Shown: one piece after another, positions 15,792 to 24,894 of the stretch
How positions within the stretch are numbered: the first letter of the stretch is position 1
Layout: each line of letters starts with the position of its first letter
NCBI GenBank assembly: GCA_021820965.1
Contig: JAKACZ010000041.1
Span: forward strand, 1-41,446
Source: Bacillota bacterium
GTDB lineage: Bacteria > Bacillota > Sulfobacillia > Sulfobacillales > Sulfobacillaceae
Direction of reading: 5' to 3'
DNA: 41,446 bases
Notes under the pieces: model-generated
What the model was told of the DNA's origin: nothing
What the model saw: the letters and a program-made list of their open reading frames with translations, nothing else
Databases searched by the model: none
Program-made: the position numbers and the translations under genes

Positions 15792-17585
15792 ATGGGGGGA
15801 CGTAGTATTGTTCTAGCAGGAAATCCAAACGTGGGCAAGTCGGTGGTGTTCACCCAGCTCACCGGCCGCTACGCTGAAGTGTCAAACTTTCCGGGCACGA
15901 CGGTGGAAGTGCTCGAGGGCCGCATCGGATCCGACCGGCTGGTCGACACGCCCGGCATATACGGCCTCAGCCGATTCACCGACGAAGAACGGGTGTCGGT
16001 GGATGCGATCCGGGATGCGGATCTGGTGGTGCAGATTGTGGACGGCACGCGCTTACCGCGCGACTTGTTTCTCACCTGGCATTTAATTGACGCACGAGCT
16101 CCGCTAATCGTGGCCGTCAACATGATGGACGAGGTGCGGCGACATCAGGGGAGCGTGGACACCGCGCTCCTCGAGCAACTACTGGATGTTCCCGTTGTGC
16201 CTGTCTCAGCATTGACTGGGGAAGGAATTCAGGCCCTAAAGAGTCTTATCCATCGTGGCGGGCGTGTGTCGCCAAAAGGAGGGGAGATGAGCGCCCCGCA
16301 TTCCTCCGATCCCATGGAGGTACTTTTATGGAATGAAGAAGATCTCGTGGCGATGACTGAGGCTGGTGAGCGGCCGCCCGTCAATAACCGAGGCGCACTG
16401 TACAGTGAACGCCGCCTGCGGGCTGACCGTACGGCCGAACTGGCATTTCGGCCCACGGCCCAGACCCAGGGACTGGGCCAGTGGCTCGGCCATGTCCTAC
16501 TAACGCCGTTGGGCAGCGCACTGTCGATCGGGGTCGTTTTGGCGCTGGTGTATTACCTGATAGGCGTGGTGGTCGCGGATGTGGTGGTCTCTCACTTAGA
16601 ACAAGCGATGACGGCCTGGGTCATTCCCGCTATTGCCGGGTTGGTGAATCATATAGTTCCGCGGGACACGGTACCGTATCGTCTCTTGGTGGGCCAATAC
16701 GGGTTAATCTCCGCCGGGTTGGTGTACCTTATCGCTTTGCTCCTGCCCCTTATCGTTGCGTTTTACCTGTTGTTGGCCGCCATGGAGGACTCCGGCTACC
16801 TGCCGCGGCTGGCCACCATGCTGGATCGGCTGTTCCTCCGCTTGGGCCTGAACGGCCGAGCGGTCATCCCGCTGGTGCTGGGATTTGGCTGTGTCACCAT
16901 GGCGACCGTGACGACGCGGATTCTCTCGACCGAGCGCGAGCGAACCGTCGCAACCATTTTACTCGCCTGGACCATTCCCTGTTCTGCGCAAATGGGTGTC
17001 ATTACCGGTCTATTGGCGGGAATTGGCTGGCGCTATGCGGTAACCTATGCTCTCATCATCATGGGGTTGTTTGTGGCGGTAGGAACGGCGTTGGATCGCA
17101 CACTGCCGGGGAAACCGGCAGCTTTGCTGCTGGATTTGCCGCCCATGCGGGCACCTTCGCTCAGCAACATGCTGGAAAAGACCCGAATTAAGGTGGGAGG
17201 CTTTTTACGCGAGGCGGGTCCCTTATTCCTGGTCGGCTCCGTCATTATCGAGCTTGCCGAGGTGACCGGTATTTTGCCGTGGCTTTCCACGCACCTTCAG
17301 CCGTTTATGGAATGGTGGCTGGGCATGCCCGGGTCCGCGACGCCGTCCTTCATTCTGGGCTTCATTCGCCGCGACTTCGGCGCGGTAGGCCTTTACGCGG
17401 GGGGCTTGTCCCCGCATCAAATCCTTACCGGCGCGGTTACCCTGACCTTATTCGTCCCCTGTATTGCCTCGACGCTGGTGATCTTAAAAGAACGGGGGTT
17501 GCGCCAGGGGAGCGCGGTCTGGCTGGGATCAATCGCCTTGGCGCTTTTGGCAGGAGGGCTCACGGCGCGCTTAGGTCCTGGCTAG
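15792..17585 (+). CDS. feoB: ferrous iron transport protein B
   Basis: 597 aa. The N-terminal G-protein domain has LAGNPNVGKSVVF (G1), NFPGTTVE (G2), VDTPGIYGL (G3), NMMDE (G4) and SALTGEG (G5). About eight to ten membrane helices with the Gate motifs follow: LAAMEDSGYLPRLATMLDR with GLNGRAVIPLVLGFGC, and later WTIPCSAQM. It imports Fe(II) across the cytoplasmic membrane, powered by GTP. ATG 15792 follows AGGGGGATT; a longer in-frame reading from 15597 only adds sequence antisense to the GNAT gene. No feoA is adjacent. The linker between G domain and membrane part is short, which accounts for the compact length. Confidence 0.95.
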   Translation: MGGRSIVLAGNPNVGKSVVFTQLTGRYAEVSNFPGTTVEVLEGRIGSDRLVDTPGIYGLSRFTDEERVSVDAIRDADLVVQIVDGTRLPRDLFLTWHLIDARAPLIVAVNMMDEVRRHQGSVDTALLEQLLDVPVVPVSALTGEGIQALKSLIHRGGRVSPKGGEMSAPHSSDPMEVLLWNEEDLVAMTEAGERPPVNNRGALYSERRLRADRTAELAFRPTAQTQGLGQWLGHVLLTPLGSALSIGVVLALVYYLIGVVVADVVVSHLEQAMTAWVIPAIAGLVNHIVPRDTVPYRLLVGQYGLISAGLVYLIALLLPLIVAFYLLLAAMEDSGYLPRLATMLDRLFLRLGLNGRAVIPLVLGFGCVTMATVTTRILSTERERTVATILLAWTIPCSAQMGVITGLLAGIGWRYAVTYALIIMGLFVAVGTALDRTLPGKPAALLLDLPPMRAPSLSNMLEKTRIKVGGFLREAGPLFLVGSVIIELAEVTGILPWLSTHLQPFMEWWLGMPGSATPSFILGFIRRDFGAVGLYAGGLSPHQILTGAVTLTLFVPCIASTLVILKERGLRQGSAVWLGSIALALLAGGLTARLGPG

Positions 17586-17609
17586 CATAGGATAGCCGGG
17601 GGGGATGTG

Positions 17610-17804
17610 ATGAACCAGACGTGGTATTGCCCCACTTGCGAGTATCATCTTCAGGTATATCAAGCGCGTTGCCCGCGCTGCGCCACCGTGCTCACCGAGG
17701 CGCTGGCCCAAGCCTGCAAGTCTTGCCGACTCAAAGACTCCTGCGGGCCGGGGTTGCCGTCAGCGCGGCCCAAGAGGGGTTTGTTGTGGGGGACAGAGCC
17801 CTAG
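17610..17804 (+). CDS. small Cys-rich zinc-ribbon protein next to feoB
   Basis: 64 aa with three CxxC knuckles: WYCPTCEYHL, ARCPRCATVL and ACKSCRLKDSC (CxxCxxxxxC). It has no signal peptide and no membrane helix. A zinc ribbon or a small iron-sulfur/redox site is likely. It starts 25 bp after feoB, so it may be an iron-responsive partner, filling the slot where FeoC or the Cys-rich FeoB-associated protein sits in other genomes. It shows no FeoC helix-turn-helix and no transmembrane segment, so that equivalence is only positional. The ribosome site is a run of G (17599-17604). Confidence 0.6.
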   Translation: MNQTWYCPTCEYHLQVYQARCPRCATVLTEALAQACKSCRLKDSCGPGLPSARPKRGLLWGTEP

Positions 17805-17812
17805 GCTATAAT
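17784..17812 (+). promoter_or_regulatory. promoter for DUF881 gene
   Basis: TATAAT at 17807-17812 is preceded, 17 bp upstream, by TTGTGG (17784-17789). The expected transcript starts near 17819, only about 12 nt before the ATG at 17831, so the leader would be very short. It lies within the 3' end of the zinc-ribbon gene. Confidence 0.5.
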
Positions 17813-17830
17813 GACGCTGAGGTGTTGAGT

Positions 17831-18505
17831 ATGCGTGTGCAATCTGGCCAAATTGCGGTCGGATTGGCAGCCCTGTTGCTGGGATTAATGGTTGCGGTGC
17901 AATTCCGCCTACAGGAGGTTGTTCCTCAGCCATCAAACACCGACCAACTGCTCGCGCTCTTGAAACAAGCCGATCAGAAGGGAACCCAACTAAGCCAACA
18001 GGTCGCGCATCTGCACATGCAGCTGAATCAGCGGTTGAGTCGCGAGGCGTCTGCGCGCCGCCTCAAGCAGGAGCTTTCCCAAGATGAGATTCTTGCCGGA
18101 ACGGTACCGGTCAAGGGACCGGGCGTTACCGTGGTTTGGTCGAATAGTGGAGCCCCCGCCGCCTATCAAATCACCGATATTGATTTGTTGCTTTTAGTGA
18201 ACGAACTGCGCGCTGCCGGGGCCGAGGCGATCTCCATCAACGGTCAGCGTATTACCGCTCAGACCGAGATCCGCTCGGCGTCAAATTATATTTTGATCAA
18301 CCAGGCGCAAACCCAATCCCCCTTCACCGTCAAAGCGATTGGGCAGCCTTCGGCCCTCTCGGGGGCATTGACATTGGCTGGCGGGCTGTATGATGAGTCG
18401 AAGCAGGAGGGGCTGTCGATGACCATTACCAAAGAGAAGACCGTGGATATTCCCGCGGCACCCCCGGCGATACTGTCCAATATTTCGCCCAAAGAGACCC
18501 CTTAG
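17831..18505 (+). CDS. DUF881 family protein (YlxW/YlxX-like)
   Basis: 224 aa. One N-terminal membrane helix (about residues 8-25, VGLAALLLGLMVAVQF) is followed by a coiled-coil-like segment rich in Gln and Leu (about 40-80). The DUF881 core then includes PVKGPGVTVVWSN, ITDIDLLLLVNELRAAGAEAISINGQRI and NYILINQAQTQSPFTVKAIG. Members are membrane-anchored extracytoplasmic proteins, usually near division genes in Firmicutes, of unknown molecular role. Here it is not with division genes but precedes the icd operon by 33 bp. Start ATG 17831 lies behind a promoter inside the previous gene. Confidence 0.78.
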   Translation: MRVQSGQIAVGLAALLLGLMVAVQFRLQEVVPQPSNTDQLLALLKQADQKGTQLSQQVAHLHMQLNQRLSREASARRLKQELSQDEILAGTVPVKGPGVTVVWSNSGAPAAYQITDIDLLLLVNELRAAGAEAISINGQRITAQTEIRSASNYILINQAQTQSPFTVKAIGQPSALSGALTLAGGLYDESKQEGLSMTITKEKTVDIPAAPPAILSNISPKETP

Positions 18506-18538
18506 GGGCGCCGAGGGTGAGAAAGGTTGTGCACAGCG

Positions 18539-19762
18539 ATGGGTGAGGAACAAGGACAACGCATTACATATCAAGATGGCAGAATTTCCGTGCCCGATTA
18601 TCCCATCATTCCTTTTATCGAAGGGGATGGGATTGGACCGGACATTTGGCGGGCCACCCAAAGGGTGGTTGATGCTGCCGTGGCCAAAACGTACGGCGGT
18701 CGCCGCCGCATTGCTTGGATAGAGGTATTGGCCGGCGAAAAGGCGTACAATGCGACCGGACAATGGCTGCCGGATGAGACGCTGGAGACCTTGAAGGCCT
18801 ATAAAGTCGGGATTAAAGGGCCCCTGACCACGCCGGTCGGCGGCGGCATCCGGAGTCTCAATGTGACAATTCGCCAAGAACTGGACTTGTACGCTTGTGT
18901 TCGGCCGGTGCGTTATATCCCGGGGGTTCCGTCGCCCATGCGCGAGCCCGGGCAGGTCGACATGGTTATTTTCCGAGAGAATACCGAGGACGTGTATGCC
19001 GGCATCGAGTGGCCCAGCGGATCGCCTGAGGCTCAGAAGTTGATTCAATTTATCAATCAGGAGTTGGGGAAGACCATTAGTCTGGGTGCCGGCATCGGTA
19101 TTAAGCCGATAACCCGCGAGGGCAGTGAACGGCTGATCCGCCGCGCCATTCAATATGCCATCGACCACAATCGGCGTTCCGTGACCCTGATGCACAAGGG
19201 CAACATCATGAAGTTTACGGAAGGGGCATTCCGTGATTGGGGTTATCAGCTGGCGGCCCGCGAGTTTCCCGACCAGGTCATTAGTGAAGAGAAGCTCTAC
19301 CAGCAGTATGACGGCAAGCTGCCGCAGGGCCGCATTTTGCTCAAGGACCGCATTGCCGATATCACCTTCCAGCAGGTGTTGCTGCGGCCGGCGGAATATG
19401 ACGTGATCGCATGTCCCAACTTAAACGGCGATTATTTGTCGGACGCGTTGGCGGCCCAGGTCGGCGGCGTGGGTATGGCGCCCGGGTCCAACATCTCCGA
19501 TGAGGTAGCGGTCTTTGAAGCGACGCACGGCACGGCGCCCAAATACGCCAATTTGGACAAGGTTAACCCGAGCTCGCTGATCCTCTCGGCGATTATGATG
19601 CTGGAACATCTGGGGTGGCAGGAAGCGGCCGAGCGGATTCGCCAGGGGCTGGAGCGGACGATCGCCGCCAAAGTCGTCACTTACGACCTGGCGCGTCAAC
19701 AGCCGGGCGCGCGCGAGGTGAAGACATCGGAATTTGGCAGTGCCATTATTGACGCACTGTAG
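18539..19762 (+). CDS. icd: NADP-dependent isocitrate dehydrogenase
   Basis: 407 aa, full length for the bacterial type. It oxidises isocitrate to 2-oxoglutarate and CO2 in the TCA cycle. Visible features: [12 protein letters not shown] at the N-terminus, [17 protein letters not shown] with the substrate-contacting (phosphorylatable in E. coli) Ser region, NLYACVRP-like [32 protein letters not shown] with the catalytic Lys, and [21 protein letters not shown] 18539 is chosen with GAAAGG 12 nt upstream; the in-frame TTG 18527 touches that site. First gene of a five-gene operon whose members are joined by overlaps or short gaps. Confidence 0.95.
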   Translation: MGEEQGQRITYQDGRISVPDYPIIPFIEGDGIGPDIWRATQRVVDAAVAKTYGGRRRIAWIEVLAGEKAYNATGQWLPDETLETLKAYKVGIKGPLTTPVGGGIRSLNVTIRQELDLYACVRPVRYIPGVPSPMREPGQVDMVIFRENTEDVYAGIEWPSGSPEAQKLIQFINQELGKTISLGAGIGIKPITREGSERLIRRAIQYAIDHNRRSVTLMHKGNIMKFTEGAFRDWGYQLAAREFPDQVISEEKLYQQYDGKLPQGRILLKDRIADITFQQVLLRPAEYDVIACPNLNGDYLSDALAAQVGGVGMAPGSNISDEVAVFEATHGTAPKYANLDKVNPSSLILSAIMMLEHLGWQEAAERIRQGLERTIAAKVVTYDLARQQPGAREVKTSEFGSAIIDAL

Positions 19763-19782
19763 TGCGAAAAGGGGTGTATGAT

Positions 19783-20724
19783 ATGTTTCGTCGACACAAG
19801 ATTACGGTCATCGGTTCGGGAGCGACAGGTGCCACGACCGCCCACTTGTTGGCGCTCAAAGAGCTAGGCGATGTCGTACTGGTGGATATTCAAGAGGGGG
19901 TTCCGCAGGGAAAGGCTCTGGATATGTGGGAGTCGGGCCCGATCGAGAACTTTTCAATGAAAGTGGCCGGCACCAACGACTACGAGGTCACGGCCGGTTC
20001 GGACATTATTGTCGTAACCGCGGGCGTTCCGCGCAAAGAGGGTATGAGCCGCAATGATCTGCTCAAAGTGAATTCGGAAGTGGTCTTTGCCGTAGTGGAG
20101 GAGGCCAGCCGAGTATCACCCGATGCCATCCTGGTGGTTCTGACCAATCCCGCCGATGTCATGGCCTACGTGGCGCAAAAGGCGAGCGGCTTTCCCACTA
20201 ACCGTGTGATCGGCCAGGCCGGGGTGTTGGACTCGGCCCGGTTCCGCACTTTCCTAGCGGACGCGTTGAACGTCTCCCCTAAGGACATCTCCGCCTTCGT
20301 GATGGGGGGTCACGGCGACGATATGGTGCCGTTAGTCCGCTACTCGTACGCGGGCGGAATCCCCATCGAGAAACTGCTTGCCCAGGAGACCATTGATCAA
20401 ATCGTCAAACGCACCCGCACCGGCGGTGGTGAAGTGCTGGGATTGATGAAGAGCTCCGCCTTTTACGCGCCGGCCTCGTCGCTCGCGGAAATGGTCAAAG
20501 CGGTGCTCTTGGATGAACGGCGCATCCTGCCGGTTATCAGCTATCTTGACGGCGAGTACGGGGAACACGACATCTATGTCGGTGTCCCTGCCATCGTTGG
20601 CGGCAATGGAGTGGAAAAGGTGCTGGAGGTGGACTTTACCGAGGAGGAAAAGGCTGCTTTTCAAAGGTCGGTGGCCTCAGTGCGTCAACCCTTATCGTTA
20701 TTATCGCTAGGTGCGAAAGGATAG
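19783..20724 (+). CDS. mdh: malate dehydrogenase (LDH-like type)
   Basis: 313 aa NAD-dependent malate dehydrogenase: malate to oxaloacetate. The Rossmann start KITVIGSGATGATTAHLLA binds NAD and is followed by the acidic VDIQEG. VTAGVPRKEGMSRNDLL holds the mobile active-site loop with the substrate-binding Arg residues, VLTNPADVMAYV follows, and the catalytic His lies in VMGGHGDDMVPLVRY. This arrangement matches the LDH-like MDH class of Firmicutes. ATG 19783 is 8 nt after AAAGGGGT; a GTG at 19762 overlaps the icd stop as TAGTG but adds residues before the conserved start. Confidence 0.94.
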   Translation: MFRRHKITVIGSGATGATTAHLLALKELGDVVLVDIQEGVPQGKALDMWESGPIENFSMKVAGTNDYEVTAGSDIIVVTAGVPRKEGMSRNDLLKVNSEVVFAVVEEASRVSPDAILVVLTNPADVMAYVAQKASGFPTNRVIGQAGVLDSARFRTFLADALNVSPKDISAFVMGGHGDDMVPLVRYSYAGGIPIEKLLAQETIDQIVKRTRTGGGEVLGLMKSSAFYAPASSLAEMVKAVLLDERRILPVISYLDGEYGEHDIYVGVPAIVGGNGVEKVLEVDFTEEEKAAFQRSVASVRQPLSLLSLGAKG

Positions 20725-20731
20725 GCTGAGG

Positions 20732-21997
20732 ATGGAAAGCCGGGAAAAGGCGCTCAAGTACCACGACGATCATCGCGGTAAGATCCAAATTGTCTCCAAA
20801 GTGCCGGTACGCAATCAGGACGACTTGTCGCTGGCCTACACCCCAGGGGTAGCTGAGCCCTGCCGGGAGATCCACCGGGATCCGACCCTGGTCAACCGCT
20901 ACACCAACCGTGCCAATACCGTCGCGATTATTACAGACGGGTCGGCCGTTTTGGGATTGGGGGACATAGGGCCGGCCGCCGGACTTCCGGTGATGGAAGG
21001 AAAATCCATCCTGTTTAAGATGTTCGGCGGCGTGGACGCCTTTCCCCTGTGCGTCGACACTCATGATCCGGAGAAGATTGTCGAGCTCGCACGGCTTTTA
21101 GAGCCTTCCTTCGGTGGGGTCAATTTGGAAGATGTGGCTGCGCCCCGCGCCTTCGAGATTGAGGCGGGACTAAAGCGCGAGCTGTCTATTCCCGTCTTTA
21201 ACGACGATCAGCACGGCACCGCGGTGGTGGTCGGCGCGGCCCTGCTCAACGCGTTGCGCTATACGCGAAAGCGCATCGACGAGGTGCGGATTGTGTTTAA
21301 CGGGGCCGGAGCTGCCGCTATCGCCACCACGCGCCTCTTACTAGAATTGGGGGCCAAAGATGTCTCGTTGGTGGATCGAGCCGGCCTTCTCTACGAGGGC
21401 CGGGAAGGGGATATGAACCCATACAAAGCGGACATCGCCCGGGTCACCAACCTTGAGCGCCGTCAAGGCGACTTGCCGCGCGCGCTTCAAGGCGCGGACG
21501 TGTTCATTGGCGTGTCCGTGGCTGGCGCGCTGACCATGGAGATGGCCCGAGGCATGAATCCCGACAGCATTGTCTTCGCGTTAGCCAACCCGGTTCCCGA
21601 AATTTGGCCGGTGCACGCGCTAGAGTCTGGTGCGCGGGTAGTGGGGACGGGCCGTTCGGATTTTCCCAACCAGATTAACAACGTTCTGGGATTTCCCGGG
21701 ATCTTTCGGGGTGCGCTTGACGTGGGTGCCACCGACATCAACCAAGCCATGCGGGTGGCAGCGGCGCGGGCGCTGGCCGGACTGATTCCCGAAGACCAAC
21801 TGCGCGACGATTACATCATTCCCAACCCCATGGACCGGCGAGTGGCTCCGGTCGTAGCCGCCGCGGTGGCAGAGGCGGCGAACATCTCAGGGGTGGCCAC
21901 TGGCGATGTGTCGCCCGAATGGGTGGGCAAGCATTGCCGCACCTTAGTCGATGAGATATTGGGAACCGAAGAGAAAATTCTCGAGGGGGACATCTAG
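20732..21997 (+). CDS. malic enzyme (malate to pyruvate + CO2)
   Basis: 421 aa, the size of the short bacterial malic enzymes (MaeA/SfcA/YtsJ class). The N-terminal malic domain includes LAYTPGVAEPCREI, ITDGSAVLGLGDIGP, MEGKSILFKMFGGVDAFPLC and FNDDQHGTAVVVGAALLNAL with metal-binding acidic residues. The C-terminal NAD(P) domain has IVFNGAGAAAIATTRLLLELGA, and FALANPVPEIWP is also present. It decarboxylates malate, linking the TCA cycle to pyruvate. ATG 20732 lies 11 nt after GAAAGGA; GTG 20711 overlaps mdh and is less likely. NAD versus NADP preference cannot be read safely. Confidence 0.93.
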   Translation: MESREKALKYHDDHRGKIQIVSKVPVRNQDDLSLAYTPGVAEPCREIHRDPTLVNRYTNRANTVAIITDGSAVLGLGDIGPAAGLPVMEGKSILFKMFGGVDAFPLCVDTHDPEKIVELARLLEPSFGGVNLEDVAAPRAFEIEAGLKRELSIPVFNDDQHGTAVVVGAALLNALRYTRKRIDEVRIVFNGAGAAAIATTRLLLELGAKDVSLVDRAGLLYEGREGDMNPYKADIARVTNLERRQGDLPRALQGADVFIGVSVAGALTMEMARGMNPDSIVFALANPVPEIWPVHALESGARVVGTGRSDFPNQINNVLGFPGIFRGALDVGATDINQAMRVAAARALAGLIPEDQLRDDYIIPNPMDRRVAPVVAAAVAEAANISGVATGDVSPEWVGKHCRTLVDEILGTEEKILEGDI

Positions 21998-23112
21998 TGA
22001 AGCAGTACGAATATCTGGCTAAGGGCGTGCTTCGCGACCGCGGCATTCCCATCCCGCCGGGTCGGCTGATCAATACGCCGCAAGAAGCCACCCAAGCCGT
22101 ACAGGAAATCGGTCCTGCGGCCTTGAAGGCCCAGGTTTTGGTAGGGGGCCGCGGAAAGGCTGGCGGCATTCGCTTTGCCACTACCCCGGAGGAGGCCCGC
22201 AAAACCGCTCAGGACATGCTAGGCATGGATCTTAAAGGATACACCGTGGAGCGGCTTTACGCCGAGAGCAAGCTCGACATCGAGCGGGAGTTCTACATAT
22301 CGGTCACGACGGACCGCAACAAGAAGGTGCCGTTGGTGATGGCGTCGTTGGCAGGCGGGGTGGAGATCGAAGACGTGGACGATGCCCAGATTGTCCGCCG
22401 GTGGGTGGACCCCCGCGTGGGCGTCATGCCGTATTTTGGCCGGGAATTGGCCCAGCGCTTGGGACTGCAAGGTGGACTGGCCCGGGAACTCGCCGACTTG
22501 GTGACCAAGCTCTATCAAATCTATCGCGAGCGCGATGCCGAATTAGTGGAAATCAACCCGCTGGCGGTGGTGGGCGGCCATTTGATGGCGGCCGACGCGC
22601 GGCTCAATATAGACGATAGTGCGCTATTCCGCCACAAGAACTTGGAACTGATCGAAGAGGGCTCGGCACTGGAGAAGAGGGTACACCAGATTGGCTTGGC
22701 CTACGTGGAATTGGACGGGGACATTGCCATTATGGCCAACGGTGCCGGCATGGCCATGGCTACGGTCGATGCCATTCAATACTTTGGCGGAAAGCCCGCC
22801 AACTTTCTCGATGCCGGCGGGGGCGCATCGGTGGAACCGACCGCTCAGGCTTTGGACGTCTTGGTTTCCATGAATCCCAAGGTCATCTTTATCAACATCT
22901 TTGGCGGCATCACCCGCTGCGATGATGTGGCACAGGCGATATTGCAGGTGAAAAACTCTACCGGAATTCCTGTGCCACTGGTGGTGCGTTTGGTCGGTAC
23001 CAACGAGCACGAAGGGGTACGACTGTTGGAAGACGCCGGCATCTCCGCGTTTTCGGACATGGCGCCGGCGGCCAAACGCGCGGTAGAGTTAGCAGGGGAG
23101 GGCCGGTCATAA
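21997..23112 (+). CDS. sucC: succinyl-CoA synthetase beta subunit
   Basis: 371 aa. The ATP-grasp fold carries EYLAKGVLRDRGIPIPPG, LKAQVLVGGRGKAGGIRFA (nucleotide-binding loop), VEINPLAVV with the Mg-binding acidic residue, and GGGASVEPTAQALDVL with FINIFGGITRCDDVAQAI in the C-terminal domain. It pairs with SucD to interconvert succinyl-CoA and succinate with ATP or GTP formation. The GTG start overlaps the previous stop as TAGTG, with GAGGGGG 8 nt upstream, so translation is coupled. Confidence 0.95.
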   Translation: MKQYEYLAKGVLRDRGIPIPPGRLINTPQEATQAVQEIGPAALKAQVLVGGRGKAGGIRFATTPEEARKTAQDMLGMDLKGYTVERLYAESKLDIEREFYISVTTDRNKKVPLVMASLAGGVEIEDVDDAQIVRRWVDPRVGVMPYFGRELAQRLGLQGGLARELADLVTKLYQIYRERDAELVEINPLAVVGGHLMAADARLNIDDSALFRHKNLELIEEGSALEKRVHQIGLAYVELDGDIAIMANGAGMAMATVDAIQYFGGKPANFLDAGGGASVEPTAQALDVLVSMNPKVIFINIFGGITRCDDVAQAILQVKNSTGIPVPLVVRLVGTNEHEGVRLLEDAGISAFSDMAPAAKRAVELAGEGRS

Positions 23113-23987
23113 TGGCAGTATTGCTGACCAAAGACTCGAAAATCCTGGTGCAGGGCATCACCGGCAACCAGGGGCGGTTTCATACCAAGCAGATGTTGGC
23201 GTACGGTTCCAATGTGGTTGGCGGTATTTCTCCCGGTAAATCCAGCCAAACGGTGGAAGGCTTGCCCGTCTTCGATACGGTGGAAGAAGCCGTGGAAACC
23301 ACCCAAGCCGACGCGTCCATCGTGTTTGTGCCGGCGCCGTTCGCCAAGGACGCGGCATTCGAGGCGATGGAAAACGGGATTAAACTGATCGTGATGATTC
23401 CCGAGCACATTCCGGTGCAAGATTCCATCGACATTGTGACCCGGGCGAACGAATTGGGCGTCACCGTGATCGGACCCAATACCTTTGGCATCATCTCGCC
23501 GGGCGAGCATACCAAGATGGGCATTATGCCCAACCACATCTACACGCCGGGTCCGATTGGGGTTGTCGCCCGTTCGGGAACGCTAAGCTACGAGATTGCC
23601 TTTAGTCTCACGAATGGTGGTTTCGGCCAGACCACTGTGGTCGGAATGGGGGGCGATCCCGTTGTCGGCCAGACCTTCATTTCCGTCCTGCACCACTTCA
23701 AGGATGACCCGAACACCAAAGGAGTGGTCATGGTGGGCGAAATCGGCGGAAGCGCCGAAGAAGAGGCGGCCGAGTATCTCAAGAGCTTCGGCAAACCGGT
23801 TGTCGCTTATTTGGCTGGCCGCGCCGCACCTGCGGGGAAGCGAATGGGTCACGCCGGCGCCATTATCGAACGCGGCCGTGGAACCTTGGAGTCAAAGGAA
23901 AAAGCGTTGAGCGCGGCGGGTGCCAGCGTAGTGACCATGCCCTGGCAGGTTGTGGATGCCTTGCGCGAGGTCATGGCGGGTGTGTAG
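23112..23987 (+). CDS. sucD: succinyl-CoA synthetase alpha subunit
   Basis: 291 aa. The CoA-binding Rossmann start is SKILVQGITGNQGRFHTKQ. The phosphorylated active-site His is in GKRMGHAGAIIERGRGT. GVVARSGTLSYEIAFSLT and VGMGGDPVVGQTF are the conserved central segments. ATG 23112 overlaps the sucC stop (TAATG), which fits a heterodimer made in equal amounts. Last gene of the icd-mdh-malic-sucCD operon; a strong terminator follows. Confidence 0.96.
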   Translation: MAVLLTKDSKILVQGITGNQGRFHTKQMLAYGSNVVGGISPGKSSQTVEGLPVFDTVEEAVETTQADASIVFVPAPFAKDAAFEAMENGIKLIVMIPEHIPVQDSIDIVTRANELGVTVIGPNTFGIISPGEHTKMGIMPNHIYTPGPIGVVARSGTLSYEIAFSLTNGGFGQTTVVGMGGDPVVGQTFISVLHHFKDDPNTKGVVMVGEIGGSAEEEAAEYLKSFGKPVVAYLAGRAAPAGKRMGHAGAIIERGRGTLESKEKALSAAGASVVTMPWQVVDALREVMAGV

Positions 23988-24007
23988 GTCCTCCCGTAAA
24001 AAAACAG

Positions 24008-24035
24008 CCGCTCGTCTCTTGGACGGGCGGTTTTT
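24008..24035 (+). terminator. intrinsic terminator after sucD
   Basis: CCGCTCGTC (24008-24016) pairs with GACGGGCGG (24022-24030), 9 bp with one G-T pair and a 5-nt loop, followed by five T. It ends the central-carbon operon. Confidence 0.85.
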
Positions 24036-24099
24036 GCAACCGTAGTGTGCGCTTGAGCGTTATTATTAAAGAGAAGAGACAATAGAGGAGGCGAAGACA

Positions 24100-24297
24100 G
24101 TGCCGGAGACTCCAAACACGAACTCGTCGACCCGACCGGTGGCGGTTGTTGTCCACCAATGCCGGCGCTGCGGCCAGTCGTTCCCGTACCGATTTGACGG
24201 ACGTTACGACCCGACTCATTTGGTGGACATCGACTATATTTGCAGGGCCTGCTTCGATGCGTATATACGCGAGCGGGAAGTGGCTGACTGCGCATAA
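24100..24297 (+). CDS. small two-CxxC zinc-finger-like protein
   Basis: 65 aa. Two cysteine pairs, HQCRRCGQSF and YICRACFDAY, about 30 residues apart, can bind one zinc. A DPTHLVDIDY turn lies between them. GTG 24100 follows GAGGAGG (24085-24091) by 8 nt, a strong ribosome site, so it is probably translated. It stands alone between the sucD terminator and the hemA promoter. I do not recognise a named family; nucleic-acid or protein binding is a guess. Confidence 0.6.
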   Translation: MPETPNTNSSTRPVAVVVHQCRRCGQSFPYRFDGRYDPTHLVDIDYICRACFDAYIREREVADCA

Positions 24298-24830
24298 CGC
24301 AGCGGTTCTCGGGGGCGACCAGTTTCCATGGCACTCGCCAAGTCCATTCGATTGCCGGCAAATACCGCGAGGTGGAGGAGAGGCAATCGAGCCTCACCTC
24401 GGCCCTCGTAGGTGGGCGAGTTCCGAAGACCGGGTTCAGCGCCCGAGCCCGCGACGAATCAAGCACGTCATGATGGTCGTACAACGCGGTACCAGAACCG
24501 AGGCGGTTCACGGACGGGTAAAGTGGCCGGACAGGTATCGCTGGCCTTCGCCGATGACCGCCTCATATCAGTTACGGTTTGGCCGCGCGGCTATGAGTTA
24601 GTATCGCGTGTATCCAACGGCCCAGTGAGCTCGACCGCATGGCCATCACTCGCGGAAGCCGGGCAGACGAGGTACCCGACCCCGGAAGCTAAAGGCCCCC
24701 GCCAAAGCCATGGCACCGCCCAAGATGGCCGAATGCCCATAGAATGCCCATACCCGCCCGATTCTCAGTGTGGACACACAAAGCCTTAATCGTACGTGGG
24801 CGCCGTGTTGCTCTGGTTGCGGGGCCAGCG
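24298..24830. other. intergenic stretch with one strong hairpin
   Basis: About 530 bp before hemA. CGAGGTG (24368-24374) and CACCTCG (24395-24401) form a stem around a GA-rich loop, with no T-run. Longer open frames on both strands lack ribosome sites and look random. There could be an unrecognised leader or regulatory RNA here, but I see no known riboswitch. Confidence 0.35.
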
Positions 24831-24842
24831 TGGTATGATAAT
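24831..24842 (+). promoter_or_regulatory. extended -10 promoter for hem operon
   Basis: TGGTATGATAAT contains TG-n-TATGAT (-10 at 24834-24839), an extended -10 element, about 55 bp before the hemA start. No -35 with 16-18 bp spacing is convincing; TTGCTC at 24808-24813 is 20 bp away. Confidence 0.4.
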
Positions 24843-24894
24843 AGGGATAGTGTTGATACTGGGATAGGTAAGCCTGAAGCAGGATGGTGACGCG

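Noticed and set aside
24412..24789. 125-codon plus frame before hemA
   Set aside because: No ribosome site and random-looking composition.
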